DNA of 64,000 bases. Origin: Anaerolineae bacterium (lineage in GTDB: Bacteria > Chloroflexota > Anaerolineae > Aggregatilineales > Phototrophicaceae). This document shows, piece by piece, positions 35,942 through 44,588 of this stretch (the first letter of the stretch is position 1; every line of letters begins with the position of its first letter). Position numbers and translations under genes: made by a program. The notes under the pieces were generated by a model, which saw nothing but the letters and a program-made list of their open reading frames with translations, had not been told where the DNA came from and searched no databases. The stretch lies in NCBI GenBank assembly GCA_022843745.1, contig JALHNB010000005.1, positions 1 through 64,000 on the forward strand, read 5' to 3'.

Positions 35942-36967
35942 ATGGGTGAAACAATTGTCAAAAGACATGGATACCGTTCGCTATTCTGGCCGATTGTCCT
36001 GATCGGCGTTGGCGTAATCTGGTTACTAGGTAATCTCAACATCATTTCTGCTGCCAATCTGGTCGTTTTATTTCGGCTGTGGCCGCTAATTCTGATTATC
36101 GTCGGTCTTGATCTCCTGTTTGGTCGCCAATCACCATTTCTCGGCGCGGTCATCGGCATTGGTACAGTCGCTTTGTTTATCGTCCTGATGCTGGTCGGCC
36201 CGTCGATTGGTCTGGCAGGGGTCGATATGGACATCAAAACTGCCGCATATAACGAACCGTTGGAAGACGCAACATCGGCACGTGTGAATTTGAATATGAC
36301 CGCCGGGGAAATGAATATCAAAGCGCTGTCCGATTCCAGCGATTTAATCGATGCTGATCTGAACTATATCGGCGAAGTTGAGTACCAGCACGAAGGCCAG
36401 ACGGATAAATTCGTCAGCATCAGCCAGAAAAGCGACAGCATCAATTTTGGGCTGGATTTCGCGGCTTTCCTGCTCAATCCAGAAAATAAACTGCGCTGGG
36501 ATGTGGGACTTAGCCCGAATGTGCCGATCCAACTGGACATCAACAGCGGAACGGGCGGCAGTACACTCGATCTGAGCGAATTGCAATTGACAGGTCTGTC
36601 CATTGATTCGGGTACAGGCGGCATGACGATCAACTTGCCTGTCATGGCGACGAGCTATGATGTTCAGGTTTCCAGCGGCACGGGTGGTGGCACGATCAAT
36701 TTACAGAATGGCACAATCGCGAATCTCGACATTAACAGCGGTACAGGCGGCTTTACGATTGATGTGCCGGACGAAGCAGCCGTTCGCGTTATTGCACGCA
36801 CGGGGGTAGGCGGTATTAATGTGCCATCCAACTACAGCCATGTTGACGGCAATGATGACAATTTTGTCGGCGAAAACGGAACCTGGGAAACGCCGGGTTT
36901 TGAAAACGCCGAAAATCAGATCATCATCAATTTTGAAGGCGGTACAGGCGGTCTGAGCATCCGATAG
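35942..36967 (+). CDS. DUF5668/toast-rack-like membrane protein, copy 1
   Basis: A 341-residue protein. The N-terminal third (about 12-95) has three to four hydrophobic segments with the LiaI/LiaF-like pattern SLFWPIVLIGVGVIWLLGNL and LWPLILIIVGLDLLFGR. The rest is a beta-strand-rich domain (about 100-341) of the LiaF C-terminal/toast-rack/DUF4097 kind. It contains four close repeats of the type INSGTGGSTLDLS, IDSGTGGMTINLP, VSSGTGGGTINLQ and INSGTGGFTIDVP, as in a regular beta-solenoid. LiaF-type proteins regulate envelope-stress kinases, but no kinase is next to this gene. AAGGAG supports the start. It is the first of three tandem paralogues. Confidence 0.88.
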   Translation: MGETIVKRHGYRSLFWPIVLIGVGVIWLLGNLNIISAANLVVLFRLWPLILIIVGLDLLFGRQSPFLGAVIGIGTVALFIVLMLVGPSIGLAGVDMDIKTAAYNEPLEDATSARVNLNMTAGEMNIKALSDSSDLIDADLNYIGEVEYQHEGQTDKFVSISQKSDSINFGLDFAAFLLNPENKLRWDVGLSPNVPIQLDINSGTGGSTLDLSELQLTGLSIDSGTGGMTINLPVMATSYDVQVSSGTGGGTINLQNGTIANLDINSGTGGFTIDVPDEAAVRVIARTGVGGINVPSNYSHVDGNDDNFVGENGTWETPGFENAENQIIINFEGGTGGLSIR

Positions 36968-37008
36968 CCTGATAGCCTGACAGCTTGTAAAAATCTGTGG
37001 GTAAATAA

Positions 37009-37041
37009 CCTGTAAGGGCGCATCGCATGCGCCCTTACAGG
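37009..37041. repeat. 15-bp perfect palindrome CCTGTAAGGGCGCAT
   Basis: CCTGTAAGGGCGCAT (37009-37023) and ATGCGCCCTTACAGG (37027-37041) pair perfectly around a CGC loop between DUF5668 copies 1 and 2, ending 22 bases before the next start codon. No T-run follows. It resembles the GTAGGGGCG repeat family and may stabilise or attenuate the polycistronic RNA. Confidence 0.75.
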
Positions 37042-37063
37042 TCAATTCCAAAAAGGGAAAATC

Positions 37064-37987
37064 ATGGAAAACGAAAAACCGAAACGCGGCGATCCGGACT
37101 CTAACCGGACAGCTGCTTATATCTTGATTGGCATCGGCATCCTTTTTTTGCTGGTGAATGTCTTTGACTTCAATTGGGGACGGTTGTGGCCGCTGGTGCT
37201 GGTGATTCTTGGTTTTTATCTGTTATTCGGACGCAACAACATCGGCAGCCCGGCGAAAACAGGCTACTTTAGCGCACCTCTAGGTGGCACAAAGTCGGCA
37301 CGTGTGAATTTACATCTCTCGGTTGGCGAGGCTATTGTGACACCGCTGACTGGCTCGGATAAACTGATCGACGCGGAAGTCCATTATGTTGGCGAGATTG
37401 ATTTCTCAGTTTCTGGCGAAGAAGGAAAAATCGTCACGCTGCGGCAAACGAGCGACTCCGGTCTGCAATGGCTGAACCCGGCGACCTGGTTTGCCAATTT
37501 CGATGGATTGCCCTGGCGCGTCGGCCTCAGCCCGGATGTGCCGCTGGATTTAAATATTTCCGGCGGTGCGGGGCGCTCTGAACTGAATCTGCGCGGACTG
37601 AATATCATGGGATTGCGGCTGCAAGGCGGAGTCGGTCAGATGAACCTGAGCCTTCCGACTTCGACAACAGGGTATGATGTTCAGATTCAGGGTGGAGTCG
37701 GCGAGACGCGACTGGATGTCCCTTTAAATACAACGAGTGTCATCAAAATTCAGGGCGGAGTCGGCCCGGTTGTTATCAACACGCCATCTGAGATTGCGAT
37801 GCAGGTGCGTGCGCGCGGTGGGATTGGCAGCGTCAATATGCCATCATGGTTTATCCGCACAGCAGGCGGCGACAGTGATTTTGAACTCGGAAAAACAGGC
37901 ACATGGGAAACATCGGGTTTTGCATCCGCAGCACACAAAATCGAAGTTGATTATGAGGGTGGCGTTGGCGCACTGCGCATTAGCTGA
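37064..37987 (+). CDS. DUF5668/toast-rack-like membrane protein, copy 2
   Basis: A 307-residue paralogue of the preceding protein. It has a shorter N-terminal membrane region (about 17-60, ILIGIGILFLLVNVF and LWPLVLVILGFYLLFGR) followed by the same beta-rich domain. The four solenoid repeats here read SGGAGRSELNLR, QGGVGQMNLSLP, QGGVGETRLDVP and QGGVGPVVINTP, with Gly-Gly-Val-Gly replacing Gly-Thr-Gly-Gly. The consistent within-protein motif suggests repeat homogenisation. AAAGGGA precedes the ATG. Confidence 0.87.
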   Translation: MENEKPKRGDPDSNRTAAYILIGIGILFLLVNVFDFNWGRLWPLVLVILGFYLLFGRNNIGSPAKTGYFSAPLGGTKSARVNLHLSVGEAIVTPLTGSDKLIDAEVHYVGEIDFSVSGEEGKIVTLRQTSDSGLQWLNPATWFANFDGLPWRVGLSPDVPLDLNISGGAGRSELNLRGLNIMGLRLQGGVGQMNLSLPTSTTGYDVQIQGGVGETRLDVPLNTTSVIKIQGGVGPVVINTPSEIAMQVRARGGIGSVNMPSWFIRTAGGDSDFELGKTGTWETSGFASAAHKIEVDYEGGVGALRIS

Positions 37988-38065
37988 CTATTTTGCAACA
38001 TTCTAACGGGATTTGACGTACTGTAAGTTAGAAGTACAGTGGTAAACGAACAAAGGAACGACATT

Positions 38066-38983
38066 ATGACTGAAGAAAAAAACAAGACCTACAAAACCGA
38101 ATGGTCTTTCTCATTTGAGAATATTGGCGACAGTGTCAGCAACCTTCTTGGTTCACTCGGCGCGGCTGAAGATGCTGAGATCAAAAACAGCGTGTTCAGC
38201 GAATTGATCGGCGATGCAAGCTCGGCGAAAGTCACGCTGGATTTGACGGTTGGCAACGCGACGATCAAGGATTTGCCGGACTCGGATAACCTGATTGAAG
38301 CAGAAGTAAGCTATATTGGCGAAATTGAGTTCGCCAGCAAAGCTGAAGAAGGCTATAAGTTTGTTCGCCTGGGGCAGACCCCGCCGCGCGAAGTGCTGAA
38401 GCCCATCAAGGATGCGTTGGGTGCATTCAGCCGCCGCGCCGACCTGCACTGGAATATCCACCTCACACCCAATATTCCGCTGGATTTGCAGATTAACAGC
38501 GGCATCACCAACAACGTTTTTGACCTGAGCAAGCTGCAACTGGACTCGCTGAAGATCAACGGCGGCACGGGCAAGACGGATCTGAAGCTGCCCACGATGG
38601 GCGATAATTACAAAGTTTCCGTCAACTGCGGCACAGGCCAGCTTGACGTGCAGGTGAACGAAGGCGCGAATATTGATCTGCGCGTGAACAATGGCACCGG
38701 CGCGACGAATGTCAACATTGGCGAGAATGCCATTATCGACGCGCATATTACGGGTGGCATTGGCAAATGCACGATCAATCTCCCAGCCGCAACAGCCGCG
38801 CGTATCAAGGCGACCACCGGGCTGGGCAAAGTCAGCGTTCCGAGCCATTTCAACCGCATCAAGGGCGGCGACGATTTCATCGCGACCAGCGGCACCTGGC
38901 AAACGCCGGACTATGACAGTGCGGAACATAAGGTCACGATCCGTTATGAGGGTGGCCTGGGTGGATTGAGCATTAATCAGTAG
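38066..38983 (+). CDS. Toast-rack-like protein, copy 3, without membrane segments
   Basis: A 305-residue third paralogue. It lacks the membrane region and any signal peptide; its short N-terminus contains WSFSFENIGDSVSNLLGSLG. It keeps the beta domain, including the opening ARSAKVTLDLTVGNATI-type strand (here SSAKVTLDLTVGNATI) and the closing RYEGGLGGLSIN. The repeats read INGGTGKTDLKLP, VNCGTGQLDVQV and VNNGTGATNVNI. ATG 38066 has AAAGGA upstream; an in-frame GTG at 38039 has none. A soluble partner for the two membrane-bound copies is an attractive inference. Confidence 0.86.
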   Translation: MTEEKNKTYKTEWSFSFENIGDSVSNLLGSLGAAEDAEIKNSVFSELIGDASSAKVTLDLTVGNATIKDLPDSDNLIEAEVSYIGEIEFASKAEEGYKFVRLGQTPPREVLKPIKDALGAFSRRADLHWNIHLTPNIPLDLQINSGITNNVFDLSKLQLDSLKINGGTGKTDLKLPTMGDNYKVSVNCGTGQLDVQVNEGANIDLRVNNGTGATNVNIGENAIIDAHITGGIGKCTINLPAATAARIKATTGLGKVSVPSHFNRIKGGDDFIATSGTWQTPDYDSAEHKVTIRYEGGLGGLSINQ

Positions 38984-39002
38984 CCAGAAATCAGCATCTA
39001 AG

Positions 39003-39044
39003 AGGCGCACATTTCTCGTAAATGTTGAGGAATGTGCGCCTTTT
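39003..39044 (+). terminator. Terminator after the DUF5668 triplet
   Basis: AGGCGCACATT (39003-39013) and AATGTGCGCCT (39031-39041) form a perfect 11-bp stem with a 17-base loop, followed by TTTTGATTCC. Confidence 0.8.
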
Positions 39045-39123
39045 GATTCCTTAACTCGGTGGTATTAACGGGCATTGAAATGCGAAAAAAATAGCATGAC
39101 AATTTAATAAGAAAGGAAAAATT

Positions 39124-40299
39124 ATGAACGCTTATTTTGATGTCGCTGTGATCGGTGCCGGACCTGCGGGTTCATCAACTGCCTATTTTCTTACCCGGCA
39201 GGGATTTAAAGTAGCCTTGCTGGATAAATCATCATTTCCGCGTGATAAAACGTGTGGGGACGGCTTGACACCCCGTGCATTAAGTGTTTTGGATGATATG
39301 GGCCTGCTGCCGTCGCTCGTGAAGGTCGGTCATCGGGTGAATGCTGTTGAGATTACCGTACCCAATGGGCGAGTTGCGATGATGCCGATCCCCAGAGAAC
39401 CTAAATTCCCGCCATTTTCGTTGGTTATCACTCGCAAAATTCTGGATGCAATTATCTGTGAACGCGCGATAGCGAGTGGTGCGCAATTCATAGGCGAGGC
39501 ACACATTCAGGGGATCGAAGAGGATGGACAAGGCGTAGTCATTCGCGGTGAGCAACAAGGGCATCCGGTAAACATTCGGGCCAGGGTTGCTGTTATCGCG
39601 ACGGGTGCCAACACGAAACTTCTGGTGAATATGAATCTCTTGAGGACTCCACCACATATGATGGTTGCGGCACGGACCTATTTTGAAAATGTCGAAGGTC
39701 TGCAAGATCATTTTTGTATGAGCTTTCAAAATGTGCCGCTGCCAGGTTATGGTTGGCTATTTCCCATGAATGAAGGTTTAGCAAATATCGGCATCGGTTT
39801 TTCGACACGTGAGGGACGGCCTTCAGTTCAGAGCGCACTGCGTTCATTTTTCCCAGTCATTCAGGATCTGCTAAAACACGCGCACCAGATTGAACCGATC
39901 AGGAGTTATCCGATCCGTACTGATTTTGCAACCGCGCCGACTTTTGGCAATCGCATTCTTTTGGTGGGCGAAGCGGCTGGCCTGGTGAATCCGCTGACTG
40001 GGGACGGCATCGACTATGCGCTGGAATCGGGCAAAATCGCGGCTGAGAATTTGGCAACTGCTTTCGATCTTGGCGATTTATCGTTAGGGCAGATGGCACG
40101 ATATGACCAGCGGCTGCGCGAACAATTTCAGGCTACATTTGTCTTTTGCGAACAACTCCGCAAAGGTCTGCTCAAGCCCTGGTTGCTCAATTTCTTAGCG
40201 CCATTTGCCCATCATCATCGGGTTTTGTGGGATTTGTGGGCGACTTTTAACAACGATATACAAACACCCATTTCATCTCGCAGACATGTGAGGGGTTGA
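39124..40299 (+). CDS. Geranylgeranyl-reductase-like FAD-dependent oxidoreductase
   Basis: A 391-residue flavoprotein. The N-terminal dinucleotide motif is DVAVIGAGPAGSSTAYFL. The reductase-family motif KTCGDGLTPRALSVLDDMGL follows, and the second FAD motif is GEAAGLVNPLTGDGIDYALE. This is the group of isoprenoid-chain reductases (ChlP/archaeal lipid reductases) that hydrogenate geranylgeranyl or menaquinone side chains, but halogenases and hydroxylases are close relatives. AGAAAGGAAAAA before the ATG is a good ribosome site. No chlorophyll or carotenoid genes adjoin it, so a quinone or lipid-chain substrate is more likely than chlorophyll. Confidence 0.88.
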   Translation: MNAYFDVAVIGAGPAGSSTAYFLTRQGFKVALLDKSSFPRDKTCGDGLTPRALSVLDDMGLLPSLVKVGHRVNAVEITVPNGRVAMMPIPREPKFPPFSLVITRKILDAIICERAIASGAQFIGEAHIQGIEEDGQGVVIRGEQQGHPVNIRARVAVIATGANTKLLVNMNLLRTPPHMMVAARTYFENVEGLQDHFCMSFQNVPLPGYGWLFPMNEGLANIGIGFSTREGRPSVQSALRSFFPVIQDLLKHAHQIEPIRSYPIRTDFATAPTFGNRILLVGEAAGLVNPLTGDGIDYALESGKIAAENLATAFDLGDLSLGQMARYDQRLREQFQATFVFCEQLRKGLLKPWLLNFLAPFAHHHRVLWDLWATFNNDIQTPISSRRHVRG

Positions 40300-40306
40300 T
40301 TTCGCG

Positions 40307-40588
40307 TTACAGGGTTGATTTATCTTCTGGTTTTTCGTTGAGCGTGTCGTTAGCAGGGATTTCGACTTCGTCTTCATCTTCCCAGCTAATAATCCACACA
40401 CACGCCCCGGCGACCAGCACACAGGCAGCAACGAGCGCCACCCATTGAGTCGCCAGCAGGCCGACATCACGTGCTTCGATGATGAGCAGAACGACCATAC
40501 CGACGGAGAGGACAATCCAGGCGGCTACGCGGGGATGGCGCATCGCCCATTTGATGCCGGGTAAATTTGCAATTTGGCTTGCGTTCAT
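40307..40588 (-). CDS. Small two-helix membrane protein
   Basis: A 93-residue protein with two membrane helices at about 20-38 and 45-66 and an acidic C-terminal tail (WEDEDEVEIPANDTLNEKPE). ATG 40588 is preceded by GGAAAAAG. A longer reading to 40621 would run through the terminator of the next gene upstream and is rejected. The family is not recognised. The tail overlaps nothing and the gene converges on the reductase gene with a gap of seven bases. Confidence 0.7.
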   Translation of the reverse strand: MNASQIANLPGIKWAMRHPRVAAWIVLSVGMVVLLIIEARDVGLLATQWVALVAACVLVAGACVWIISWEDEDEVEIPANDTLNEKPEDKSTL

Positions 40589-40608
40589 ACTTTTTCCAAC
40601 TAATAAAA

Positions 40609-40645
40609 AAGCCAGCGACAAGAATCATATCCTGCCCGCTGGCTT
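40609..40645 (-). terminator. Terminator of the coaE transcript
   Basis: AAGCCAGCG and CGCTGGCTT form a perfect 9-bp stem with a 19-base loop. On the minus strand TTTTATTAG follows. It lies 10 bases past the coaE stop. Confidence 0.8.
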
Positions 40646-40655
40646 GTGGCAAGCC

Positions 40656-41924
40656 TTAAAGCGGCTGCAATACGCGGTCTTCGCGCAGTTTCTTGGACAA
40701 AATCTGGTAGGCGGAGTTTTCGGAAATGACTTCCTGAACTGCTTCACGCCATGCCGGAATCTTGATCTGCTCGACGGTTGTTGTCTCATAACCGTTGGTC
40801 AGGAAAGGCTGAATGACATCCTGCCCTGTCCCCAGAGGCAAAAAGATAAAGCCGACTTCGCTCTGCAAGGCTTTGGAAGCATCTTCAATCGCATTGATGA
40901 GTGCGCCAATAACAGGGTCGCGCGGTGCAGTTGGCTCGATATAAAATTCGTCGGCGCGTGTAATCAGATTTTCGACCTGCCAACCCATCAGGCCGATAAC
41001 CTGTTCGCCGGGTGCTTCCGCCAGCAAGTAACTTTTCTGACCAAAAGCCAGCATAATGTCCATGCGGCTTATAGCGCTGCCAGTGACTTTGGTGATAAAT
41101 TTGGCGATCACCTCGGCATTACCCGGCATCCCGCGCCGAACTTCGACATGCACATCGGCAGGGATGACGGCGGCAGGTTTGGGCGCGAGTGGTGCGGTTG
41201 GCGCTTGCGATTTCGGCTGTGCCTGCGGTGCTGCTACAGGGGCAGCCTGTGGTGGCACGGCGGCTGGCTGCGGAGTCGCGGCAGACTGTGGTGGCGCAGC
41301 GGCGGGTGCTGCTCCTGTGAGTGTGTCACGGATTTTGTTCCAGGCGGCCTGCACTTGCTGCCAGGTTTCATCGACGTTGCCATCATTCTTGATGACGACG
41401 TTCGCTTTCGCGATTTTCGCAGCCTGTGGATTTTGCGTAGTAATGCGCTGGCGTGCCTCGGCCTCAGACATTTTGCGTTTCTGGATCAGACGGGCATATT
41501 GAATTTGCGGCGCAGCGTCAACGACCCAGATGGCGTCAACGGCATTTGCCAGGTCGCCTTCGACCAGCTTAATGGCTTCGATAACGACCACGCGCTGTTT
41601 GGAACGGCTGACCAGCGTATTGATGGCCTGGTTGATAACCGGGTGCGTAATCGCCTCGAGTTTGGCGAGGGCTTGTGGATTGGAAAAAACGATATTGCCC
41701 AGCATGGCGCGATTAATCTGCTTATCCTGATCCAGGATAAACTGCCCGAATGTCTCCACGATAGGTCGATAAGCGGGCGCGCCGGGCTGCATGGCCTGAT
41801 GAGCGAGGCCATCGGCATCAATCGTGTAGGCTCCCAGGTGTTGTAACATCTGCCGCACGACGCTTTTCCCGACAGCGATGTTTCCCGTGAGGCCGATCAC
41901 GTACTTATTTGCCCAACGACTCAC
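40656..41924 (-). CDS. coaE: Dephospho-CoA kinase with C-terminal GNAT-like domain
   Basis: A 422-residue protein about twice the family's usual 200 residues. Residues 1-200 are dephospho-CoA kinase, which catalyses the last step of coenzyme A synthesis. The P-loop is GLTGNIAVGKS (11-21), the substrate region is YTIDADGLAHQ, and the lid has RLIQKRKMSEAEARQRITTQ. A linker of Ala, Pro and Gln (about 201-258) leads to a 160-residue C-terminal domain. Its VEVRRGMPGNAEVIAKFI start, AEAPGEQVIGLMGWQ and ADEFYIEPTAPRDPVIGAL resemble the acetyl-CoA-binding GNAT fold. A coenzyme A producer fused to a coenzyme A user would be logical, but the second domain is inferred from pattern only. Confidence 0.9.
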   Translation of the reverse strand: MSRWANKYVIGLTGNIAVGKSVVRQMLQHLGAYTIDADGLAHQAMQPGAPAYRPIVETFGQFILDQDKQINRAMLGNIVFSNPQALAKLEAITHPVINQAINTLVSRSKQRVVVIEAIKLVEGDLANAVDAIWVVDAAPQIQYARLIQKRKMSEAEARQRITTQNPQAAKIAKANVVIKNDGNVDETWQQVQAAWNKIRDTLTGAAPAAAPPQSAATPQPAAVPPQAAPVAAPQAQPKSQAPTAPLAPKPAAVIPADVHVEVRRGMPGNAEVIAKFITKVTGSAISRMDIMLAFGQKSYLLAEAPGEQVIGLMGWQVENLITRADEFYIEPTAPRDPVIGALINAIEDASKALQSEVGFIFLPLGTGQDVIQPFLTNGYETTTVEQIKIPAWREAVQEVISENSAYQILSKKLREDRVLQPL

Positions 41925-42045
41925 GGCTGCACCTCCAAAAATGATGGCTCATAAAAGCATATGATTGCGTATGTTCTTATTGTAACGTGAATTTATTTGA
42001 AACGGCAAACCCAAACAAGCGTTAAAAATTAATTGTCCTGTACCT

Positions 42046-43332
42046 TTAAGCGCGTGTTGGCATCGCTTCAACATTTTCAGGTTGATTTTCGATCATGTTT
42101 GACCGTCCCACTGCCGGAAGGAGGAGCGCCAACAAACTGGCGATAACAATAGCGACTGCAACCAGTTGGAAAACTGCTTCCAGCCCAATTGACTCCGACA
42201 GTGCGCCGATCAGGAAACTGCCTATCGCGCCTGTGCCAAAGATCAAGCCCAAAATCATGCCGGAAGCGAAGGCTTTACTTCCCGGCAGCAGTTCCTGCGC
42301 GGAAAGGACAATCACGCTGTGTGAGCCGCCGCTGAGTCCACCAGCCAGAATCGCCAGCGCAAACGCGACGACACCGTTGGTAACGGGTAACAGGAAAAAT
42401 GCGGGTGCGGATAAAATCAGGCTGACAGCAATCACACGACGGCGATCAAAGCGATCCGCTAAAGTGCCACAAAGCACGCCTGCGAAACCGGATGCCAGCC
42501 AGAAGGAACTGGTGATGAGGCCATATTCCGCCGGACTCCAGCCTTTTTGCTGGAACAGCACCGGGATAAAGTTGACCGAGCCGGGTTGGGCAAGACTGCG
42601 CAGCGCGACCATTACGATCAAAATAGCAAACGCGCTGACCGGGAAGGCACTTTTTTGCTGCTGCACAACAGGTTTATCCACGCGGGTTTGTCGATGCGCA
42701 CCCTGGCTCGGAATCAACAGCGCCATCATCAATATGCCGGGGATGGCGAATACTGCCAGTGACAGAACGGGCGTTACGCTGCCATGTTCGATCAATGTTC
42801 TACCGAAAATATGGCTGAATGGGTCGGTAAAAATATGGTTATTGCTGGCAGCCTGATTCAATATGAGGCCTGCCAGCGCCGGGCCAAGTGCGAGGCCTAG
42901 CTGCCCCATCAGAAAAAAATAGGAGAGGTTGCTGGCGGCATATTTTTTGTCGCTGGCGGCGGCATACATTGAGCCAACAGGATGAAAAGCGCCGCTGCCG
43001 ATAGCGGGGATCACGAACGCCAAGACCATCAACCAGAAATAGCCGCCTTCCGCCGCCAGCACCGCCAGCAAAGTCAGCACAACTGTCCAGGCCACGCCAC
43101 CCGCGCCTAGCAGTCGTCCGCCGGTACGATCTGCCAGCCAGCCGAAAAGAGGTTGAGTCAACGCACCCAGTAGAGCCGTCACACTGAGAATCGCACCGAT
43201 GTGGACGGTACTCATGGGCAGCACATTGACGCTGATGAACGCCAGCAGCACCGAACTCATGCTGATAAAGGTGTCGTTCGTCATGTGACCGAGTGATACG
43301 GCCCAGAATAAGCGCTGGCGTGGAAGATTCAT
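42046..43332 (-). CDS. MFS transporter, fosmidomycin-resistance-like
   Basis: A 428-residue twelve-helix major facilitator. The start FWAVSLGHMTNDTFISMSSV and the loop PLFGWLADRTGGRLLGAGG resemble the FSR (fosmidomycin resistance) branch of the drug:H+ antiporters, as does the second-half loop LCGTLADRFDRRRVIAV. The gene lies upstream of coaE on the same strand across a 121 bp gap and diverges from the DUF3179 gene. The substrate is not deducible. Confidence 0.88.
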   Translation of the reverse strand: MNLPRQRLFWAVSLGHMTNDTFISMSSVLLAFISVNVLPMSTVHIGAILSVTALLGALTQPLFGWLADRTGGRLLGAGGVAWTVVLTLLAVLAAEGGYFWLMVLAFVIPAIGSGAFHPVGSMYAAASDKKYAASNLSYFFLMGQLGLALGPALAGLILNQAASNNHIFTDPFSHIFGRTLIEHGSVTPVLSLAVFAIPGILMMALLIPSQGAHRQTRVDKPVVQQQKSAFPVSAFAILIVMVALRSLAQPGSVNFIPVLFQQKGWSPAEYGLITSSFWLASGFAGVLCGTLADRFDRRRVIAVSLILSAPAFFLLPVTNGVVAFALAILAGGLSGGSHSVIVLSAQELLPGSKAFASGMILGLIFGTGAIGSFLIGALSESIGLEAVFQLVAVAIVIASLLALLLPAVGRSNMIENQPENVEAMPTRA

Positions 43333-43442
43333 CTGTGTTAGACCTGTGTAACAAATTCATGAGAATAATAGGAATGATGCAATTAGCTGGTGGGATTGTC
43401 AAATTTTCTGGTTCAATAAGGTCTGCTTTGGGGAGTATTTTG

Positions 43443-44588
43443 ATGGGGTTGTTACCAATATTTTTATTTGGGTTACTGACTATTCTGGCTTTTCCCGTCG
43501 CTGCACAATCCACATGTACGAATCCGTTTGAAGGTGAATCGCCACGTTTCTCTGTTGATTATTGGGAGAAAACGGATTTTTGCCACCACAGCGTTCCTTA
43601 TAGTGAAATTTTTTCCGGTGGGCCTCCACCCGATGGCATTCCCCCGATTGACAATCCGATTTTTGAGTCGATTGAAACGGCGACAGAATGGTTACAAGAC
43701 CCATCGCCCGTTATCGCGCTCGAAATCAATGGTGAAGCCCGTGCCTATCCACTGGCGATTCTCATCTGGCATGAGATCGCCAATGATGAGATTGGTGGTG
43801 TGCCTGTCGCCATAACTTTCTGTCCGTTGTGCAACAGTGCTGTCGTTTTTGATCGCCGGGGAGATGGTCAAAAGCTGCGGTTAGGCGTTTCAGGCAATTT
43901 GCGTAAAAGCGATTTGATTATGTGGGATGACGCTACGGAAAGTTGGTGGCAGCAGTTCACTGGGGAGGCGATTGTTGGTGCATACACCGGGACGCAACTT
44001 GAATTGCTACCCTCCCTAGTCGTTGGTTTTCGAGAGTTTGCCAATCAATATCCTGATGGACAAGTGCTTTCGCGTGAAACTTCTTTCCAGCGGGATTATG
44101 GCAGCAATCCCTATTCCGGTTACGATACCAATGAACGACCATTCCTGTTTTCAGGTGAACTGGATGATCGCTTGCTACCCACTGCGCGTGTGCTGGCGGG
44201 TGTTATCGGCGGCGAGGCAATTGCCTATCCTTTTGATATTCTGCGCGAAAAGCAGGTCATCAACGATACGATTGGCGAACAAAATGTAGTCGCTTTCTGG
44301 CAGCCAGGTGCGACCAGCGCCCTTGACCAACCCAGAATTGACGAATCGCTGGATGTAGGTATGGCAGCCCTCTACAGCCGCGATCTGGACGGTCAAATGC
44401 TGACATTCGCAATGAATGACGAAGGCGAGATTGTTGATGAACAGACAGGCAGCGTGTGGAATGTATTCGGAACTGCAATAGATGGCGAATTACAAGGCAG
44501 CCAGTTACAACAAATTCTGGCGTTCCCGCATTTCTGGTTCGCGTGGGCAGCCTTCCGCCCGGAAACAGCTATTTACGAAGCGGGTTAA
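43443..44588 (+). CDS. Secreted DUF3179 domain protein
   Basis: A 382-residue exported protein with a signal peptide MGLLPIFLFGLLTILAFPVA and then the DUF3179 domain (PF11376). Its conserved core shows ARAYPLAILIWHEIANDEIG, VAITFCPLCNSAVVFDR and the later PFLFSGELDDRLLPTARVL. The Cys-Pro-Leu-Cys pair suggests metal or redox binding, but no activity is established. ATG 43443 is used because GGGGAG lies six to seven bases before it and it yields a clean signal peptide. The open frame extends back into the MFS gene without a ribosome site. The last four bases overlap the convergent folC. Confidence 0.88.
   Translation: MGLLPIFLFGLLTILAFPVAAQSTCTNPFEGESPRFSVDYWEKTDFCHHSVPYSEIFSGGPPPDGIPPIDNPIFESIETATEWLQDPSPVIALEINGEARAYPLAILIWHEIANDEIGGVPVAITFCPLCNSAVVFDRRGDGQKLRLGVSGNLRKSDLIMWDDATESWWQQFTGEAIVGAYTGTQLELLPSLVVGFREFANQYPDGQVLSRETSFQRDYGSNPYSGYDTNERPFLFSGELDDRLLPTARVLAGVIGGEAIAYPFDILREKQVINDTIGEQNVVAFWQPGATSALDQPRIDESLDVGMAALYSRDLDGQMLTFAMNDEGEIVDEQTGSVWNVFGTAIDGELQGSQLQQILAFPHFWFAWAAFRPETAIYEAG

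Noticed and set aside
40479-41846. 455-codon open frame on the plus strand opposite coaE
   Set aside because: It is antisense to a recognised CoaE with intact motifs. Its long length follows from the Ala/Pro/Gln-rich linker giving few stops, and it has no ribosome site or family features.
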